From Streptomyces olivaceoviridis (lineage in GTDB: Bacteria > Actinomycetota > Actinomycetes > Streptomycetales > Streptomycetaceae): 64,000 nt of DNA. Both the position numbers and the translations under genes were made by a program. The notes under the pieces were generated by a model. That model was not told the origin of the DNA and made no database searches. It was given only the letters and a program-made list of their open reading frames with translations. How positions within the stretch are numbered: position 1 is the stretch's first letter; each line of letters opens with the position of its first letter. Positions 43,168-50,972 of the stretch are shown in pieces. Where the stretch lies: contig NZ_BMUI01000003.1 in assembly GCF_014650115.1 (NCBI RefSeq), positions 186,001 to 250,000 on the forward strand, in the 5' to 3' direction.

Positions 43168-44847
43168 ATGCCCGCCATGACCGCAGTGGATGCCGATGCC
43201 CGTGCCGGGGCCGGGACGCCGGGGGAGGCGGTCGGGCCGTTGGTGCGCGGAGTCGCGGTGCTACGGCGGCTCACCGAAGCGGGCGGCACGCTCAGCCCGA
43301 GCGCGCTGGAGCGGGCCACCGGCCTCGCCCGCTCCACGGTGGACCGGATCACCGGAACCCTCGGCCGCATGGGCTACGTCCGCCTCGACGGCCGGGACGT
43401 CGTCCTCACCCCCCGCGTGATGGAGCTGGGCAACGCCTACCTGGCCGCCCTGCGCCTGCCCGCGCTGCTCGACGCGCGCGCCGACGCCCTCGCCGACGAG
43501 CTGGACGAGTCGGTGTCGCTCGCGGTCGCCGACCGCGACGGCATCCGCTTCATCCACCAGGCCACCCGCCGCCGCGCGCTGTCCGTCAGCTTCCGCATCG
43601 GCGACCTGCTGCCTGCCGAACGCACCGCGCCGGGCGCGCTGTTCGCGACCGAGTGGACGGAACCGGACTGGACCCGCTGGCGGGAACGCCGGGCCGAGGA
43701 CGTACAGGACGCGTCCTTCCCAGCGGTACCGCCCAGAGCACGACCCACCGACGACCACTCCTCCACGGCCTCGTCTCCCGGCTCACCTCACGACTCCTCC
43801 ACGGACCCCTTCACGGACTCCTTCACGGAACGGGTGGAGCGGGCGCGCCGGGACGGCTGGGCCGTGGACGACCAGCTGATCGAGCCGGGCCTGGTCGCGG
43901 TGTCCGTACCGGTACGGGATCCCGGCACCGGCCGCGTGGCCTGCGTGGCGAGCGTGGTCAGCCACACCAGCCGGCACTCCGCGGCGGACCTGCGCACCAG
44001 CCTGCTGCCCCGGCTGCGTACGGCGGTGAAGGCGATGGAGACGGACCTGCGCACCGCACCCGCACCCGAGCCAGGCCCGGCACCGGCCGGCCTGGCGACC
44101 TGGACCACGGCGTCCAAGCACGAACTCGGCCGGGACTTCGTGGAGTCGCTGGCCCGGGGTCTGACGGTGCTGACGGCGTTCGGCGAGGTCCGCTCGGCGC
44201 TGCCCCTGACGGAGGTGGCCCGCGCGACCGGCCTGTCCCGGGCCACCGCACGCCGGGCGCTGCTCACCCACGAGCACCTGGGCCTGGTGGCGGCACGCCC
44301 CGACCGCACCTTCACCCTCACCCCGCGCGTCCTGGACCTCGGCTTCCCGCCCCTGTCCCGGACGACACTCGCCCGCCTGGCCGAACCGCACCTGCGGGCC
44401 CTGGCGGACGCGGTACGGGAACCGACGGCACTGGCGGTGCTGACGAGCGACGGCAAGGAGATCCAGTACACGGCCGGGGCGGGCACGAGCCGGGTCCTGA
44501 CCGTACGGATCACCGTGGGCACACGGCTGCCGGCCACGGCGACCTCCCTGGGCCGCGTCCTCCTGGCGGACACCGCCGCTCCCCCGTCCCCCACGCTCGC
44601 CGAGGTCCGCTCCCAGGGCTACGCCCTGGTCGACGAGGAACTGGAATCGGGCCTGCGGTCCATCGCCGTACCGGTACGGGACCGCACGGGCCGGACGGTG
44701 GCCGCCCTGAACGTCTCCACCCACGCGGCACGCCGCACCCTGCGGGACTGCGTCCACGATCTCCTCCCCGCCCTCCACGCGACGGCGGACCACATCCAGC
44801 GGGACCTGCACACCACATCCCGCTTCACCCACGTCCCCCCGTCCTGA
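43168..44847 (+). CDS. Tandem IclR-type regulator (double HTH/sensor)
   Basis: A 559-residue protein built from two IclR modules. Module 1: HTH at about residues 22-75 (LVRGVAVLRRLTEAGGTLSP, RSTVDRITGTLGRMGY) and effector domain about 90-290, interrupted by a Ser/Pro/Asp-rich insert near residue 200. Module 2: HTH at about 320-370 (SLARGLTVLTAFGEVRSALP, SRATARRALLTHEHLGL) and effector domain to the end. Ordinary IclR proteins are ~260 residues with one copy. PcaR/PobR-like aromatic-acid control is possible. The ATG at 43168 has GGAG 5 bases upstream. No target gene adjoins it. Confidence 0.88.
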   Translation: MPAMTAVDADARAGAGTPGEAVGPLVRGVAVLRRLTEAGGTLSPSALERATGLARSTVDRITGTLGRMGYVRLDGRDVVLTPRVMELGNAYLAALRLPALLDARADALADELDESVSLAVADRDGIRFIHQATRRRALSVSFRIGDLLPAERTAPGALFATEWTEPDWTRWRERRAEDVQDASFPAVPPRARPTDDHSSTASSPGSPHDSSTDPFTDSFTERVERARRDGWAVDDQLIEPGLVAVSVPVRDPGTGRVACVASVVSHTSRHSAADLRTSLLPRLRTAVKAMETDLRTAPAPEPGPAPAGLATWTTASKHELGRDFVESLARGLTVLTAFGEVRSALPLTEVARATGLSRATARRALLTHEHLGLVAARPDRTFTLTPRVLDLGFPPLSRTTLARLAEPHLRALADAVREPTALAVLTSDGKEIQYTAGAGTSRVLTVRITVGTRLPATATSLGRVLLADTAAPPSPTLAEVRSQGYALVDEELESGLRSIAVPVRDRTGRTVAALNVSTHAARRTLRDCVHDLLPALHATADHIQRDLHTTSRFTHVPPS

Positions 44848-44891
44848 TCCGGTACCCTGTGGACCGAGCGCCCACCAGGACGCCCACCCAC

Positions 44892-44964
44892 GCCTTCGTA
44901 GCTCAGGGGATAGAGCACCGCTCTCCTAAAGCGGGTGTCGCAGGTTCGAATCCTGCCGGGGGCA
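44892..44964 (+). tRNA. tRNA-Arg (anticodon CCT)
   Basis: A 73-nt cloverleaf: acceptor GCCTTCG/CGGGGGC (two G-U pairs), D-arm GCTCAGGGGATAGAGC, anticodon stem CCGCT/AGCGG with loop CTCCTAA, T-arm GCAGGTTCGAATCCTGC, discriminator A and no CCA. It reads AGG codons. An integrase gene lies 0.5 kb away on the opposite strand, so its 3' end is the likely attachment site of the following element. Confidence 0.95.
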
Positions 44965-44980
44965 CAGAGAAACACCAGGT

Positions 44981-45017
44981 CAGGGGCCCTTCCGTCCAGC
45001 GGACGGGAAGGCCCCTG
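44981..45017 (+). terminator. Hairpin immediately after tRNA-Arg
   Basis: 17-nt arms (44981-44997 and 45001-45017) with one C-A mismatch and one G-T pair, 3-nt loop; probable tRNA terminator. Confidence 0.6.
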
Positions 45018-45077
45018 CGCTTGCAGCACACATATGGCACACATGCCGTGCGCGCGGATGGTGGGGAGCTGTGCAGG

Positions 45078-45425
45078 ATGCCCGACAAGGACGAGCTGGC
45101 CCGGCGCCGGTACGAGAAGCTGGTTGAGCGGATTGAGTCGCTGATGCAGGGCGCTTTGAAGCCGGAGTACCAGGGCTACTACGGGCAGCTGGTCTTCGGC
45201 GCGGACGATCTCGCGGAGATGGGCGAGCTGAAAGACGTCCGACGTGCTGCCAGGGAGGCGGGACGACGTCTCGGTTGGAAGGCGACCACTCACCTCGTCG
45301 GCGGAAGGCTCTTCGTCCTCGACGAGCGCGAGGTACCCGAGGAGATCGAGCGGCTGGCTGGGAATGCGGCCGCTGCTGCGATTGACCGGGCCTGGGAGGA
45401 AGGCCGCCGGCCGCGACTGACCTGA
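45078..45425 (+). CDS. Hypothetical protein between tRNA-Arg and integrase
   Basis: A 115-residue hydrophilic protein (MPDKDELARRRYEKLVERIE at the start, IDRAWEEGRRPRLT at the end), helical and charged, without membrane segments or a known motif. GGGGAG lies about 10 bases before the ATG. It lies inside the element border and converges on the integrase gene; it could be an accessory of the element, but I do not recognise it. Confidence 0.7.
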   Translation: MPDKDELARRRYEKLVERIESLMQGALKPEYQGYYGQLVFGADDLAEMGELKDVRRAAREAGRRLGWKATTHLVGGRLFVLDEREVPEEIERLAGNAAAAAIDRAWEEGRRPRLT

Positions 45426-45513
45426 CCCGAGAAAGACGCGAGGGGCACCCCACCGCATCAGCACGGCTGGGTGGCCCTTCGCTTACGGCGCTCCGGCACA
45501 GGTTAGGCACACA

Positions 45514-46752
45514 TCACGCGGCATCGACCTCCAGGGTGGCCACGGTCTCGGCGGCCTTGCGGGCCTTCCGCTCAGCCTTCTCCAGCTTGGCCTTCGCCTT
45601 GGCCAGTTGCTTGGCGCGACGCTTGTGCATTTTCTTCGACACCTCGTCGAGACGGTCAGGGAAGAGGTGCCCGTACGTGTCGAGCGTCAGCGTCGCGGAC
45701 TTGTGGCCGAGCATCGTCTGCACGACGTTGACGTCCGCGCCGCTGGCGATGGCGAGCGAGGCCGCCGTGTGCCGCAGCTTGTGCGGGGTGACCTTGAGGT
45801 GGCCCAGCCCGGCCTTCACGACCGCCGGTGCGAAGAACCGCTGACGGAAGTTCCGCGCCCTCAGCGGTCCGCCCTGCGGGGCAGTGAAGAGCAACTCCTC
45901 ATCTCCCCGCCCCTGAACGTGCGGCTTCAACTCCTCTGCCAGGAACCGCGGGATCGGTACTGACCTGCGCTCATGGTTCTTGGGGGTGTCGAGGTAGAGC
46001 TTCCCATTGTCCTCGGCGTACGCCTCGACGATGTGGGCCCGGCAGGAGGCTAGGTCCACGCGGCCCACCGTCAGCGCAGACGCCTCACCCCAGCGCAGAC
46101 CGGTATAGGCCAGCAGGAGGATGAACACCCGGTAGGCGCCCGACGCGTTGGCCAGTGCGTCGACCTGCATGTCGTCGAGGTACACGTGGTCGGCCGGCGC
46201 CGCCTTCGGCAGAGGCACGCCGACAGCCGGGTTGACCGCAAGACGACGGGCCTTCACCGCGTAGCCGAGAACGCGGCTGAGGACAACGTACGCCTTGCGG
46301 ACCGACCTGGGGCTGAGCTTCCTCCCGCCGGTCGCCTCGCCGGACAGCAGGTCCGCGAGCCACTCGGCGATGTCCTCGAAGTTGATGCGATCCAGCGGGG
46401 TGGTGCCCCATCTGGGGATCACATGGACGTCGAGAACTCCGCGATAGCGGCCCCGGGTCGAACGCTTGAGATGGATCTGCGCGGCCAGCCAGGACTCCGC
46501 CACCTCTGCGAATTTCACGCGTGCGGCTGCGGGATCGCGGTAGGAGCCGTCGTTGAGACGGGACTCCATCCTCGTCCGCTCCGCCTCGGCGTCGACCTTT
46601 CGGGCGAAGGTCTTCATCTTCGGCTTGCCGTCGGGGTCGTACCAGCGGACCCGGTAGCGTCCGGGTGGCGTACGACCCGCCCGCTTGGCATCAGCTGCGG
46701 CACGTGCGTATGCCGCGTGCCCTATGCGGTCCTCGATCCAGACCCGCGCCAA
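45514..46752 (-). CDS. int: Tyrosine recombinase / phage-type integrase
   Basis: A 412-residue integrase. An AP2-like arm-binding region (PPGRYRVRWYDPDGKPKMKTF) precedes a SAM-like core-binding domain (residues 70-165). The catalytic domain has GLRWGEASAL (Arg), HKLRHTAASL (HxxR) and LGHKSATLTLDTYGHL (His and nucleophile Tyr). The C-terminus is Lys/Ala-rich coiled coil. It starts at TTG, directly after the TAG of the XRE gene, so the two are co-translated. It would integrate the element at the 3' end of tRNA-Arg. Confidence 0.93.
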   Translation of the reverse strand: MARVWIEDRIGHAAYARAAADAKRAGRTPPGRYRVRWYDPDGKPKMKTFARKVDAEAERTRMESRLNDGSYRDPAAARVKFAEVAESWLAAQIHLKRSTRGRYRGVLDVHVIPRWGTTPLDRINFEDIAEWLADLLSGEATGGRKLSPRSVRKAYVVLSRVLGYAVKARRLAVNPAVGVPLPKAAPADHVYLDDMQVDALANASGAYRVFILLLAYTGLRWGEASALTVGRVDLASCRAHIVEAYAEDNGKLYLDTPKNHERRSVPIPRFLAEELKPHVQGRGDEELLFTAPQGGPLRARNFRQRFFAPAVVKAGLGHLKVTPHKLRHTAASLAIASGADVNVVQTMLGHKSATLTLDTYGHLFPDRLDEVSKKMHKRRAKQLAKAKAKLEKAERKARKAAETVATLEVDAA

Positions 46753-47034
46753 CTAGCACCCCTCCCGGTCGCCGCTGGTCACCGACGGGAGCGGCAGGAG
46801 CAGGGTCGCGGCGGGGATGCCCAGCGCGGTGGCGATGACGACGAGGTCGTCGATGTCGCAGCGACGGCGCGCGCGTTCGGTGCGGCTGAGGGCGGTGTTG
46901 GTCATCGGTCGGCCCAGCGCGGTGCAGCGAGCGGCGAGCTGCTGCTGGGTCAGGCCGCGCACGAGGCGTAGGTGCTCGATGGCGCGGGCGGTGTGGAGGC
47001 CGGCGGGGCCTATTTCGACAGGTCGGGTTGCCAT
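46753..47034 (-). CDS. XRE family repressor of the element
   Basis: A 93-residue HTH_XRE protein: AIEHLRLVRGLTQQQLAARC is the start of the HTH and NTALSRTERARRRCDIDDLVVIA its second half. No further domain. It is upstream of int and divergent from the excisionase-like gene, the place of a lysogeny-type switch regulator. A 20-bp dyad (47072-47091) lies 38 bases upstream, with a second copy before the opposite operon. Confidence 0.85.
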   Translation of the reverse strand: MATRPVEIGPAGLHTARAIEHLRLVRGLTQQQLAARCTALGRPMTNTALSRTERARRRCDIDDLVVIATALGIPAATLLLPLPSVTSGDREGC

Positions 47035-47071
47035 AACAGTTAGCTGTAACTTGCGGCCGGGCGCTATGGCA

Positions 47072-47091
47072 AGAGTTGGTTCTTAAACTCT
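47072..47091 (+). promoter_or_regulatory. Operator dyad copy 1 (XRE/int side)
   Basis: AGAGTTGGTTCTTAAACTCT, a dyad AGAGTT-N8-AACTCT, about 38 bases upstream of the XRE start. It matches copy 2 (inverted) at 19 of 20 positions. Confidence 0.65.
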
Positions 47092-47352
47092 ACAGAAGTC
47101 ACCCCACGACTGAGTGGCGTTCCTCTCATCGAATTCCGGCACATCACGGGCCGTCCCTTCTGGAATGTCGTGCTACCTTCCCATCGCGCTCTGAGTATGG
47201 GCGATTCGAGCAGGTATCAGCCGAACAGTGCACCGGGTGCATCGGATGACACCCACGCACTCCGCAACACCACCGACCTGCATAGGTATCGGATTCCGAC
47301 ACCTCTACCGATAGCTTCGCCGTAAAAAAATTCGGGTTCCGTGGAAGCGATT

Positions 47353-47380
47353 TTGGCAACCGCTCATCCACCCTTACTGT
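47353..47380 (+). promoter_or_regulatory. Possible promoter for excisionase-like operon
   Basis: TTGGCA (47353-47358), 16-bp spacer, TACTGT (47375-47380), just upstream of operator copy 2. The boxes are reasonable but not perfect. Confidence 0.3.
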
Positions 47381-47415
47381 TTTCGCCTCCCCAGCCACGC
47401 TGAGAGAAGTAGTAC

Positions 47416-47435
47416 AGAGTTTCAGAACCAACTCT
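47416..47435 (-). promoter_or_regulatory. Operator dyad copy 2 (excisionase side)
   Basis: Read on the minus strand: AGAGTTGGTTCTGAAACTCT. It lies 66 bases upstream of the excisionase-like start at 47501 and is oriented opposite to copy 1, so each promoter faces the same sequence. Confidence 0.65.
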
Positions 47436-47500
47436 GGACTTCTCTCCGTGAGGTGTGGCTGTGTAGTCCAGGCCGTTGTCCAAGACCGAAAAGGAGCCGC

Positions 47501-47740
47501 ATGCCGACCTCTTCTCCCCGTAGCACCAATGCCCCTGCAACCGCTGCAGCTGCCCGTGGCCCGCTCACCACCCCTGCGGAGGTCGCGGCCTTTCTCGGGG
47601 TGCCGGTGAAGACCCTCTACCAGTGGAAGTACCGGGGCATCGGCCCCAACGTGCACAAGGTCGGTCGCCACCTGCGCTACCGCTGGCCCGAGGTGGACGC
47701 CTGGGTGAACGCCCAGTCCGCGTACGACCTCACGGCCTGA
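47501..47740 (+). CDS. Excisionase-like helix-turn-helix protein
   Basis: A 79-residue protein. An Ala/Ser/Thr-rich N-terminus precedes LTTPAEVAAFLGVPVKTLYQWKYRGIGPNVHKVGRHLRY (split pattern), a MerR-like HTH_17 winged helix typical of streptomycete excisionases and element regulators. AAGGAG lies 6 bases before the ATG. It opens the plus-strand operon and is directly after an operator dyad. It could act as recombination directionality factor or as activator. Confidence 0.85.
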   Translation: MPTSSPRSTNAPATAAAARGPLTTPAEVAAFLGVPVKTLYQWKYRGIGPNVHKVGRHLRYRWPEVDAWVNAQSAYDLTA

Positions 47741-47760
47741 AGCCGCCGGGACAGCGAAAC

Positions 47761-47788
47761 GGCTCTCGGCGAGCCACCGCCGAGAGCC
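47761..47788 (+). terminator. Hairpin after excisionase-like gene
   Basis: Perfect 11-bp arms GGCTCTCGGCG / CGCCGAGAGCC, 6-nt loop; a terminator or attenuator before the DUF3631 gene. Confidence 0.6.
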
Positions 47789-47870
47789 ACAGAGTCCCTG
47801 CCCCATCGCCTTGAACGATCGAATCGGTGGGCCGGGCCTTGCCCGTCCGGCCCACCGGGAAGGAACGCCT

Positions 47871-48719
47871 GTGGACGAATCTACGTCTCCCACCACCCCC
47901 GCCGCATCCTCGCTACCCGCCTGGCCGCCCGTCGCCGTCCCCGGCCAGGACCCCGCCTTGGGTGCCTCCGCCGCCGAGGACGACGAGCCAGGGCAGGCCG
48001 GCGAAGGCGCGCAGCTGCTGGACGAACTGCGGGAAGCCATCGCGCGGTACGTGGTCCTTCCCAGCAGTGCGGCGCTGACCGCCGTCACACTGTGGGTGGC
48101 GGCCACGCACATCCAGCCTGCGCTGCAACACGCACCGCGTCTGGCGGTGGTCGGGCCGGCGAAGCGGTGCGGCAAGTCCCGCCTGCTGGATGTGATCACG
48201 GAGACCGTGCGGGAGCCGTTGATCACTGTGAACACGAGCCCGGCGGTCGTCTTCCGCGCCATCGGTGACGACCCGCCCACCCTGCTGGTTGACGAGGCCG
48301 ACACCATCTTCGGCAGCATCAAGGCCGCCGAGAAGAACGAGGAGCTACGCGGCCTGCTCAACGCCGGCCACCAGCGCAACCGGCCCGCCCTGCGCATCTC
48401 CGGCCCCGAGCACAAGCCGCAGGCGTTCCCCACCTTTGCCATGGCCGCGCTCGCCGGCATCGGGGACCTGCCGGACACGGTCATGGACCGGGCCGTGGTG
48501 GTCCGCATGCAGCGGCGCAAGCCGGGTGAGCGAGTGGAGCAGTTCCGTTCACGCCGCGACATCCCCGCCCTGCACGCCCTGCGTGACCGGCTGACCGCCT
48601 GGCTGCGCCCGCTGATGGACACCGCAGCCGACCTGGTGCCGCCGATGCCGGTGCAGGACCGGGCTGCGGACACCTGGGAGCCGCTGGTGGTCGTCGCTGA
48701 ACTGGCAGGCAGCGCCTGA
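47871..48719 (+). CDS. DUF3631 ATPase, N-terminal part (broken by in-frame TGA)
   Basis: 282 residues of a DUF3631 protein. VVGPAKRCGKSRLLDVI is the Walker A loop (residues about 95-110), PTLLVDEADTIFG the Walker B, and PTFAMAALAGIGDLPDTVMDRAVVVRM the sensor region. The frame ends at TGA 48717-48719 after VVVAELAGSA and is open again in the same register (PERARSACAAM...). Homologues usually have Trp at this place (GxWPERAR), so a TGG to TGA change has split the gene. GTG start with AAGGA upstream. In such elements DUF3631 proteins are thought to aid replication or transfer. Confidence 0.75.
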   Translation: MDESTSPTTPAASSLPAWPPVAVPGQDPALGASAAEDDEPGQAGEGAQLLDELREAIARYVVLPSSAALTAVTLWVAATHIQPALQHAPRLAVVGPAKRCGKSRLLDVITETVREPLITVNTSPAVVFRAIGDDPPTLLVDEADTIFGSIKAAEKNEELRGLLNAGHQRNRPALRISGPEHKPQAFPTFAMAALAGIGDLPDTVMDRAVVVRMQRRKPGERVEQFRSRRDIPALHALRDRLTAWLRPLMDTAADLVPPMPVQDRAADTWEPLVVVAELAGSA

Positions 48720-48749
48720 CCGGAGAGAGCACGGTCAGCGTGCGCAGCG

Positions 48750-49124
48750 ATGTGCGCGGCCGAGGTCGGCCAGGACGACGAGTCCAACGTGAAGACGCGC
48801 CTGCTGAAGGACATCCGCCGCGTCTTCGGGTGCTACGGCGATCCCGACATGGTGCGCACGCGGGACCTGCTGGAGGAACTGCTCAAGGACCAGGAGGCTC
48901 CTTGGGTGGAGTACCGCAACACCGGTCTGACTGCGCGCTACTTGGGGATCCTGCTGAAGGACTTCGGCATCCAGGCAGCCGTCCTCCGCTTCGAGGGGGG
49001 ACGGCAAGCTCGGGGATTCACCCGCACGCAGTTCACCGACGCCTGGGCCCGCTACTGCCCTGAGGAGCAGCCACCCGACGGCAGCGGTGAGACCACCCCT
49101 CACGAGTCGGCTGTACTCCCGTAA
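48750..49124 (+). CDS. DUF3631 protein, C-terminal part downstream of in-frame stop
   Basis: 124 residues in the same frame as the preceding ATPase part: SNVKTRLLKDIRRVFGCYGD, RTRDLLEELLKDQEAPWVEY and LGILLKDFGIQAAVLRFEGG followed by FTDAWARYC are the usual C-terminal DUF3631 pattern. Translation could restart at the ATG at 48750, but there is no clear ribosome-binding site, so this half is probably not made unless the stop is read through. Treat the two parts as one disrupted gene. Confidence 0.65.
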   Translation: MCAAEVGQDDESNVKTRLLKDIRRVFGCYGDPDMVRTRDLLEELLKDQEAPWVEYRNTGLTARYLGILLKDFGIQAAVLRFEGGRQARGFTRTQFTDAWARYCPEEQPPDGSGETTPHESAVLP

Positions 49125-49317
49125 ACACCCGTCGCACACGTCGCATCGCAGGTCAGCCCCGTGACGGGTCCGGTGCCTGTGACGGGTTCTCCCGTATCAC
49201 GCCAGGCTCCCGTACCTGCCCTGACCAGGCATGCGACGGGTGTGACGAGTCTGCCCCCTCCCCACCGGCAGCCCTGCCCTGTGGCTATGGCAGCCGTCTC
49301 TCCCTGGAGTACCACGC

Positions 49318-50199
49318 TTGCCTTCACGCACCACCCAAACTCCCGTGGCGGCGCTGACTGCCGCGATCCGCCTCGGGGTCGCCCTGGTCGGCGCGATCGG
49401 CTTCGCCCTGTCCTATGACGCCCTGCGGCAGATGGCCGTCGCCATCCACGTCCGCGGAGCCCTCACATACGCCTTCCCGCTGGTGATCGACGGGTTCATC
49501 GCCATCGGCGTCGCCGCCCTGCTCATCCTGCGCACCGCACCCTGGCGCTCACGCCTGTACGTCCGGGCACTCGTCGGGCTCGCCACGGTGACGAGCATCT
49601 GGGCCAACGCCCTGCACGCCATCCGCCTCAACCAGCAGGCACGCGCCGCCGGACTGCACCTGGACGACATCACCGTCGGCGCCCTGTCCGCCATCGCCCC
49701 TCTCGCGCTCGCCGGCGCGGTCCACCTCGACCTCGTCATCCGCCGCCATCCCACACCCCGCGCGCATGAGGCTGCCGCCACAACGAGCCAAACGGTCGGC
49801 CACAGCCACAACGGCAGACACAGTGCCGAGCCGCCTGCCCGTTCGGCCGATGAGACCTCCCTGCCGAAGAAGGTGCGGTGCTCGCCCGATGTGGCCGAGC
49901 GCGCGGACGTAGCGGAGGCAGCAGTCAAGGTGCCGCAGGCCCCGAAGCCGCTCACCAAAGAAGGCGGCCACGAACACGACGCCACCTTCGACGAGCTACT
50001 CGCTATCGCCCGCACCGCCCCACTGGGACGCGGGGGCCGCGCCTCACGCCGCAACATCGAGGCGGCCATCCGCGGCGCTGGGTACCGCATCGGCAAGGAC
50101 CGCCTGACCCAGATCAAGGATCACCTGCAGGCCGAACTCGACCAGGCCGCCCGCCGGCGGCAGCCCGAGCCCGACAAGGAACCCGTCGGCGCCCACTGA
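49318..50199 (+). CDS. DUF2637 (SpdB-like) membrane protein
   Basis: A 293-residue protein. Four membrane helices occupy residues 15-140 (LGVALVGAIGFALSYDAL, AFPLVIDGFIAIGVAALLIL, YVRALVGLATVTSIWANAL, VGALSAIAPLALAGAVHLDL). A long hydrophilic tail contains a helical DNA-binding-like end (GGRASRRNIEAAIRGAGYRI). DUF2637 proteins occur next to spread and transfer genes of streptomycete plasmids. TTG start with GGAG 8 bases upstream. Confidence 0.82.
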   Translation: MPSRTTQTPVAALTAAIRLGVALVGAIGFALSYDALRQMAVAIHVRGALTYAFPLVIDGFIAIGVAALLILRTAPWRSRLYVRALVGLATVTSIWANALHAIRLNQQARAAGLHLDDITVGALSAIAPLALAGAVHLDLVIRRHPTPRAHEAAATTSQTVGHSHNGRHSAEPPARSADETSLPKKVRCSPDVAERADVAEAAVKVPQAPKPLTKEGGHEHDATFDELLAIARTAPLGRGGRASRRNIEAAIRGAGYRIGKDRLTQIKDHLQAELDQAARRRQPEPDKEPVGAH

Positions 50200-50321
50200 G
50201 TCCGCAGGCACGTCCGTCACCCTCGCGCTCGACTCCTCCCGCTCGTCCCCGCACAGCCCGCCGCGGGACGAGCGGCCTTGGAGCCATGACCTCTTTCCCA
50301 CAACGCACGGAGAACCGCCCG

Positions 50322-50972
50322 ATGCACGACCCGCACCACGAAGTGCCAAGCCTGCCACAGCAGATGACCACTACCGCCACCAGCGCAGCAAGGTATGGCG
50401 TTGGACCGTCCAAGGGCCGGTCACACGCGGACACCTCCGCCCCGGGGGTGGCGGAGGACCTCGGGCTCCGGGGGGTGCCCGAGGAGGAAACGCCCGCCGA
50501 CGCGGCCGAGCAGTCCCCCGCCGCGCTCGCCGACGAAGTCACCCTGCGTCGTATCGCTCGCCGGCGTACCCGCGAGAGCGTCCAGCGCAAAGAGCGTGTC
50601 GACGTCCGCTACAGCGTCGACGAGAAGACCCGGATCCTCGCCCGCGCCCGCAAGATGGGCATCGCCGGCGCCCACCTCGTCGGCGCCGTCATCATGGCCT
50701 ATCTCGACGGCGATCTCACCGTGGGCCTGGCTGGGCAGCGCACTCCGCTCGACGACTGCCTCGACAAGCTCGACGCCCTGCGGGCCCAGGTCGCCCGCAT
50801 CGGCAACAACGTCAACCAGATCGCCCACCGCCTCAACGCCGGAGGCAATCCGCACCCTGCGGACACCTCTATCCTCGCCCAGACCGAGCACACCCTGGGC
50901 GCCGTCCGCACCGCAATCGGCGACATAGCGCAGACCATGAACCATGCCGTCTCCGCGAAGGCTGCCCGGTGA
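50322..50972 (+). CDS. mobC: MobC-like relaxosome protein
   Basis: A 216-residue protein. A ~90-residue charged N-terminus is followed by RKERVDVRYSVDEKTRILARARKMGIAGAHLVG, a ribbon-helix-helix-like nicking accessory domain, and LRAQVARIGNNVNQIAHRLN, the signature of MobC (bacterial mobilization protein). It binds oriT and helps the relaxase nick. The ATG at 50322 has GGAG 9 bases upstream; ATG 50286 is an alternative with a site too close. Its stop overlaps the relaxase start (GTGA). Confidence 0.88.
   Translation: MHDPHHEVPSLPQQMTTTATSAARYGVGPSKGRSHADTSAPGVAEDLGLRGVPEEETPADAAEQSPAALADEVTLRRIARRRTRESVQRKERVDVRYSVDEKTRILARARKMGIAGAHLVGAVIMAYLDGDLTVGLAGQRTPLDDCLDKLDALRAQVARIGNNVNQIAHRLNAGGNPHPADTSILAQTEHTLGAVRTAIGDIAQTMNHAVSAKAAR

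Larger units (their letters stand above)
47035..47500. other. Divergent control region of the element
   Basis: A 466-bp gap with distinctly lower GC than its surroundings, including runs such as TAAAAAAATT near 47320. It contains both operator dyads and a putative promoter; the long open frame that crosses it on the minus strand is a shadow of the divergent operon and has no coding character here. Confidence 0.6.

Noticed and set aside
42015..45425. 1136-codon open frame crossing tRNA-Arg
   Set aside because: It is out of frame with the M6 protease and IclR genes and reads through a tRNA; only the end (45078-45425) looks like a gene.
47144..48814. 556-codon frame on the minus strand over the element control region
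   Set aside because: It is antisense to the excisionase-like and DUF3631 genes and crosses both promoters.
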